From the NCBI RefSeq assembly GCF_012273895.1, contig NC_052107.1:3038001-3102000 (forward strand): a DNA stretch of 64,000 nt, given 5' to 3'. This document shows, in pieces, positions 62,402-64,000 of this stretch. Source of the stretch: Zerene cesonia. Taxonomy: Eukaryota > Arthropoda > Insecta > Lepidoptera > Pieridae. Below the pieces are notes generated by a model. It did no database searches. It saw nothing but the letters and a program-made list of their open reading frames with translations, and was not told the DNA's origin. Both the position numbers and the translations under genes were made by a program. Positions within the stretch are counted from its first letter, which is position 1. Every line of letters begins with the position of its first letter.

Positions 62402-63741
62402 CTGAAATAAAACAGATAGCGATTAAGTTTACAGATTTAAATTAGGAAAATAAATAATAAGGAGGGCCATCATTATGGAGGCTTGGTTTTCGATGTTTCT
62501 GCAGCTATCTTTTACCAAACCACAAATTACAGACTACAATATTTTCTTTGTTATTTGCAAAAATTCTTAACTTAATTTGAAATGGCTTAAGAACACTTAA
62601 ATATTTAGTACTCAGATAAGCGACTTTGCATTTTCTCTTCAAAGTAGGTATTTATTGCTAACAAGCGCTTTATACATTTATGAATTGGTAATGATTACGA
62701 GACAAAGTGTAATTGATTATTATTATGATTGATACCTAGATACATTTCGAATACAAATATTATATATAATTTGAAATAGCTAATTTTGGTTACAGTCAAT
62801 AATATAAGTCTTGTTAGTGATGACGTCAATCTTATATACATTGAAAGCGTCTAAAGAATTCCTCGATTTCGCCCGTGATTTATCATGTTAGATACAGAAT
62901 ATCTTATCATAACACAATGAGTAATGGGTATTATTTATAGTGTTTTAAATTCTTTAACAAAATTATTCGTATGAAAATTATAAAACCATCCACAAGATAA
63001 TCTTTAATGCAGTTTTTCTTGGGTTATATTTTGATTCATTAATTTGAGAATGAAAATATGCTATCCCTCTATACCTCGTTCTTAAAAGCATAAAAAGGAC
63101 AAAGGTTGTCACTTATAAAATAAGATGGATAACACTAACCTTTCCGGGTGTTAAGGATCCTCGGTGTTTAACCCTGCCTATATAAAGAGGCTCTCCTATG
63201 TGTGTATTGCCCGCAGGAATGGCGTTTTCTGGGATCTCATCCCTGCTAGTAGACACCCATTGTACTAAGCTTGGGTCTGTACAAAGAATCTGTTAATTGA
63301 AAAAAGTTTTCATTAAAAAAACAACCAGCAAAATGTAATTTGTATCATATAATAGAAAACAAACATCGTAAAAAGTATTTAAGAAAAACAGTTGCAACAA
63401 TAACATAAAAAAAAACTCAAAGCCTTCTCTTCTCTTTAATTTTCTCGATTCAGTTAATCCAGAATTTAAATGTATCAAAGATATATACGATATTACATTA
63501 CCAAATGGTACCCTGATCAAAATTACCTCAAACTCTTGAACGGGCACCTCCTTTCCAGCAAGTGGTATATACGCAGCTCCGTGTGTCACAGCCAGTTTTC
63601 CCGGTATGAGACCAGCATCATGGTGAACACGGATGGCCCATAGAGGGCTGTTGTCCCAGCCCTCCTTACCAGCGACGAAGGCACGGTCCATTAGGGAGTA
63701 GGCCGTTTGATGAGTTGCTGGTACCCAATCAATTGGAGGAC
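62315..63741 (-). CDS. DM9/DUF3421-repeat protein, 3' three exons (partial)
   Basis: Partial gene whose 5' exons lie beyond the right edge. Exons in transcript order are 63741-63527, 63289-63140 and 62401-62315, all GT-AG; they give 149 full codons plus one split codon, then TAA. The protein is two tandem DM9 repeats of about 70 residues. Repeat 1 runs from DWVPA through DAGLIPGKLAVTHGAAYIPL and GKE to QEFE. Repeat 2 runs from QWVSTS through GEPLYIGRV, GSLTPGKV and CCYISFGGSE to YEILCEV. DM9 proteins include glycan-binding and immune-associated invertebrate members; in insects the domain also follows a farnesoic-acid methyltransferase-like domain. Whether this gene has such an N-terminus cannot be seen. 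It converges on the tachykinin receptor gene. Confidence 0.9.
63140..63289 (-). CDS. DM9 protein exon: start of DM9 repeat 2
   Basis: A 150-nt exon, phase 0 at both ends, between acceptor caattaacag and donor AAG|GTTAGT. It encodes ILCTDPSLVQWVSTS, then PENAIPAGNTHIGEPLYIGR and SLTPGK. The GEPLYIGR and PGK motifs are the clearest DM9 signature in the window. Confidence 0.93.
63527..63741 (-). CDS. DM9 protein exon (first visible): DM9 repeat 1
   Basis: On the - strand the acceptor is aatattcag just above 63741 and the donor is GAG|GTAATT below 63527. The exon is 215 nt: two bases finishing a split codon (Gly if the upstream base is G), then 71 codons starting PPIDWVPATHQ. It contains the core IPGKLAVTHGAAYIP. 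An ATG at 63691 is internal to the domain and is not a plausible start. Confidence 0.92.
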
Positions 63742-64000
63742 CTGAATATTGACAGTTAGATTGATCTTATAATGGATGGCATTTTAATGGGGCCTTAATT
63801 CAAATGGCAATGCTTGTCGTAATAGTAAAACAGTTATTTAGTTTTATAGTAGCTATCCGCCCGTAGCTTCACCCGTGTGACCACACGGGAGAAAGTCATT
63901 CAAAGGTAAAGATAGACAGTCGCAAGGTTAACCCTGCAGTTCCCAGTGTCCTAAGATTTCTGGAATAAAAAGTATTCTATATCCTTTCTCGGGTCTCAAA
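63742..64000 (-). other. DM9 gene intron (5' side) with a repeat fragment at the window edge
   Basis: Intron upstream of the first visible DM9 exon. From about 63854 it carries tatccgcccgtagcttcacc and later ttctggaataaaaagtattc, a - orientation lepidopteran repeat cut by the window end. Confidence 0.6.

Noticed and set aside
63293..63526. Extension of the DM9 exon past EFE into low-complexity sequence
   Set aside because: A donor GTAATT follows directly and the next exon restores the domain; the extension is intron.
1..64000. CRISPR array, operon, phage, viral gene or toxin system
   Set aside because: None seen; the window is a eukaryotic intron-bearing locus with dispersed repeats, and no regularly spaced repeat-spacer pattern exists.

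Overview
The window looks like nuclear DNA of a lepidopteran (moth or butterfly). It is AT-rich, has spliceosomal introns, and is littered with repeats typical of Lepidoptera: TC...CTAG Helitrons resembling the Lep1 type, tRNA-derived SINEs (one family with a (GAT)n tail), a decayed mariner and a 5'-truncated LINE. No bacterial, viral or organellar genes were seen. The species cannot be named from the sequence.

Two protein-coding genes can be supported. (1) On the + strand, 42073-54516, is a complete nine-exon rhodopsin-class GPCR of 406 codons. It resembles the insect tachykinin-related peptide receptor (Drosophila TkR99D/DTKR type) more than the natalisin/TkR86C type. All eight introns are GT-AG and the reading frame closes across every junction. 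(2) On the - strand, 63741-62315, are the last three exons of a DM9/DUF3421-repeat protein whose 5' part lies beyond the right edge. The two genes converge, with about 7.8 kb between their stop codons.

Layout: 1-42059 has no recognisable exon and holds scattered repeats, several inverted repeats and one CpG-rich element near 31.0-31.4 kb. It may be intergenic, or contain an upstream 5'UTR intron of the receptor gene, since exon 1 is preceded by a good splice acceptor. 42060-55600 is the receptor gene, whose introns carry Helitrons, SINE remnants, a LINE fragment with an intact target-site duplication and a pair of tandem hairpins. 55600-62200 is repeat-bearing intergenic DNA. 62196-63741 is the 3' part of the DM9 gene. 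Two 1000-N gaps (49051-50050 and 60247-61246) interrupt the assembly; the first is flanked by an exact 77-bp duplication and is probably an unmerged contig overlap.

The two genes have no evident functional link. The receptor should act in neuropeptide signalling at the plasma membrane; the DM9 protein belongs to a family with reported glycan-binding and immune-associated members. I found no convincing new multi-gene system. The most unusual items are a tRNA-sized, tRNA-like segment enclosed by perfect 24-bp inverted repeats, a 41-bp near-perfect palindrome, tandem hairpins in a receptor intron, and an unexpectedly GC-rich open stretch just after the receptor stop codon.
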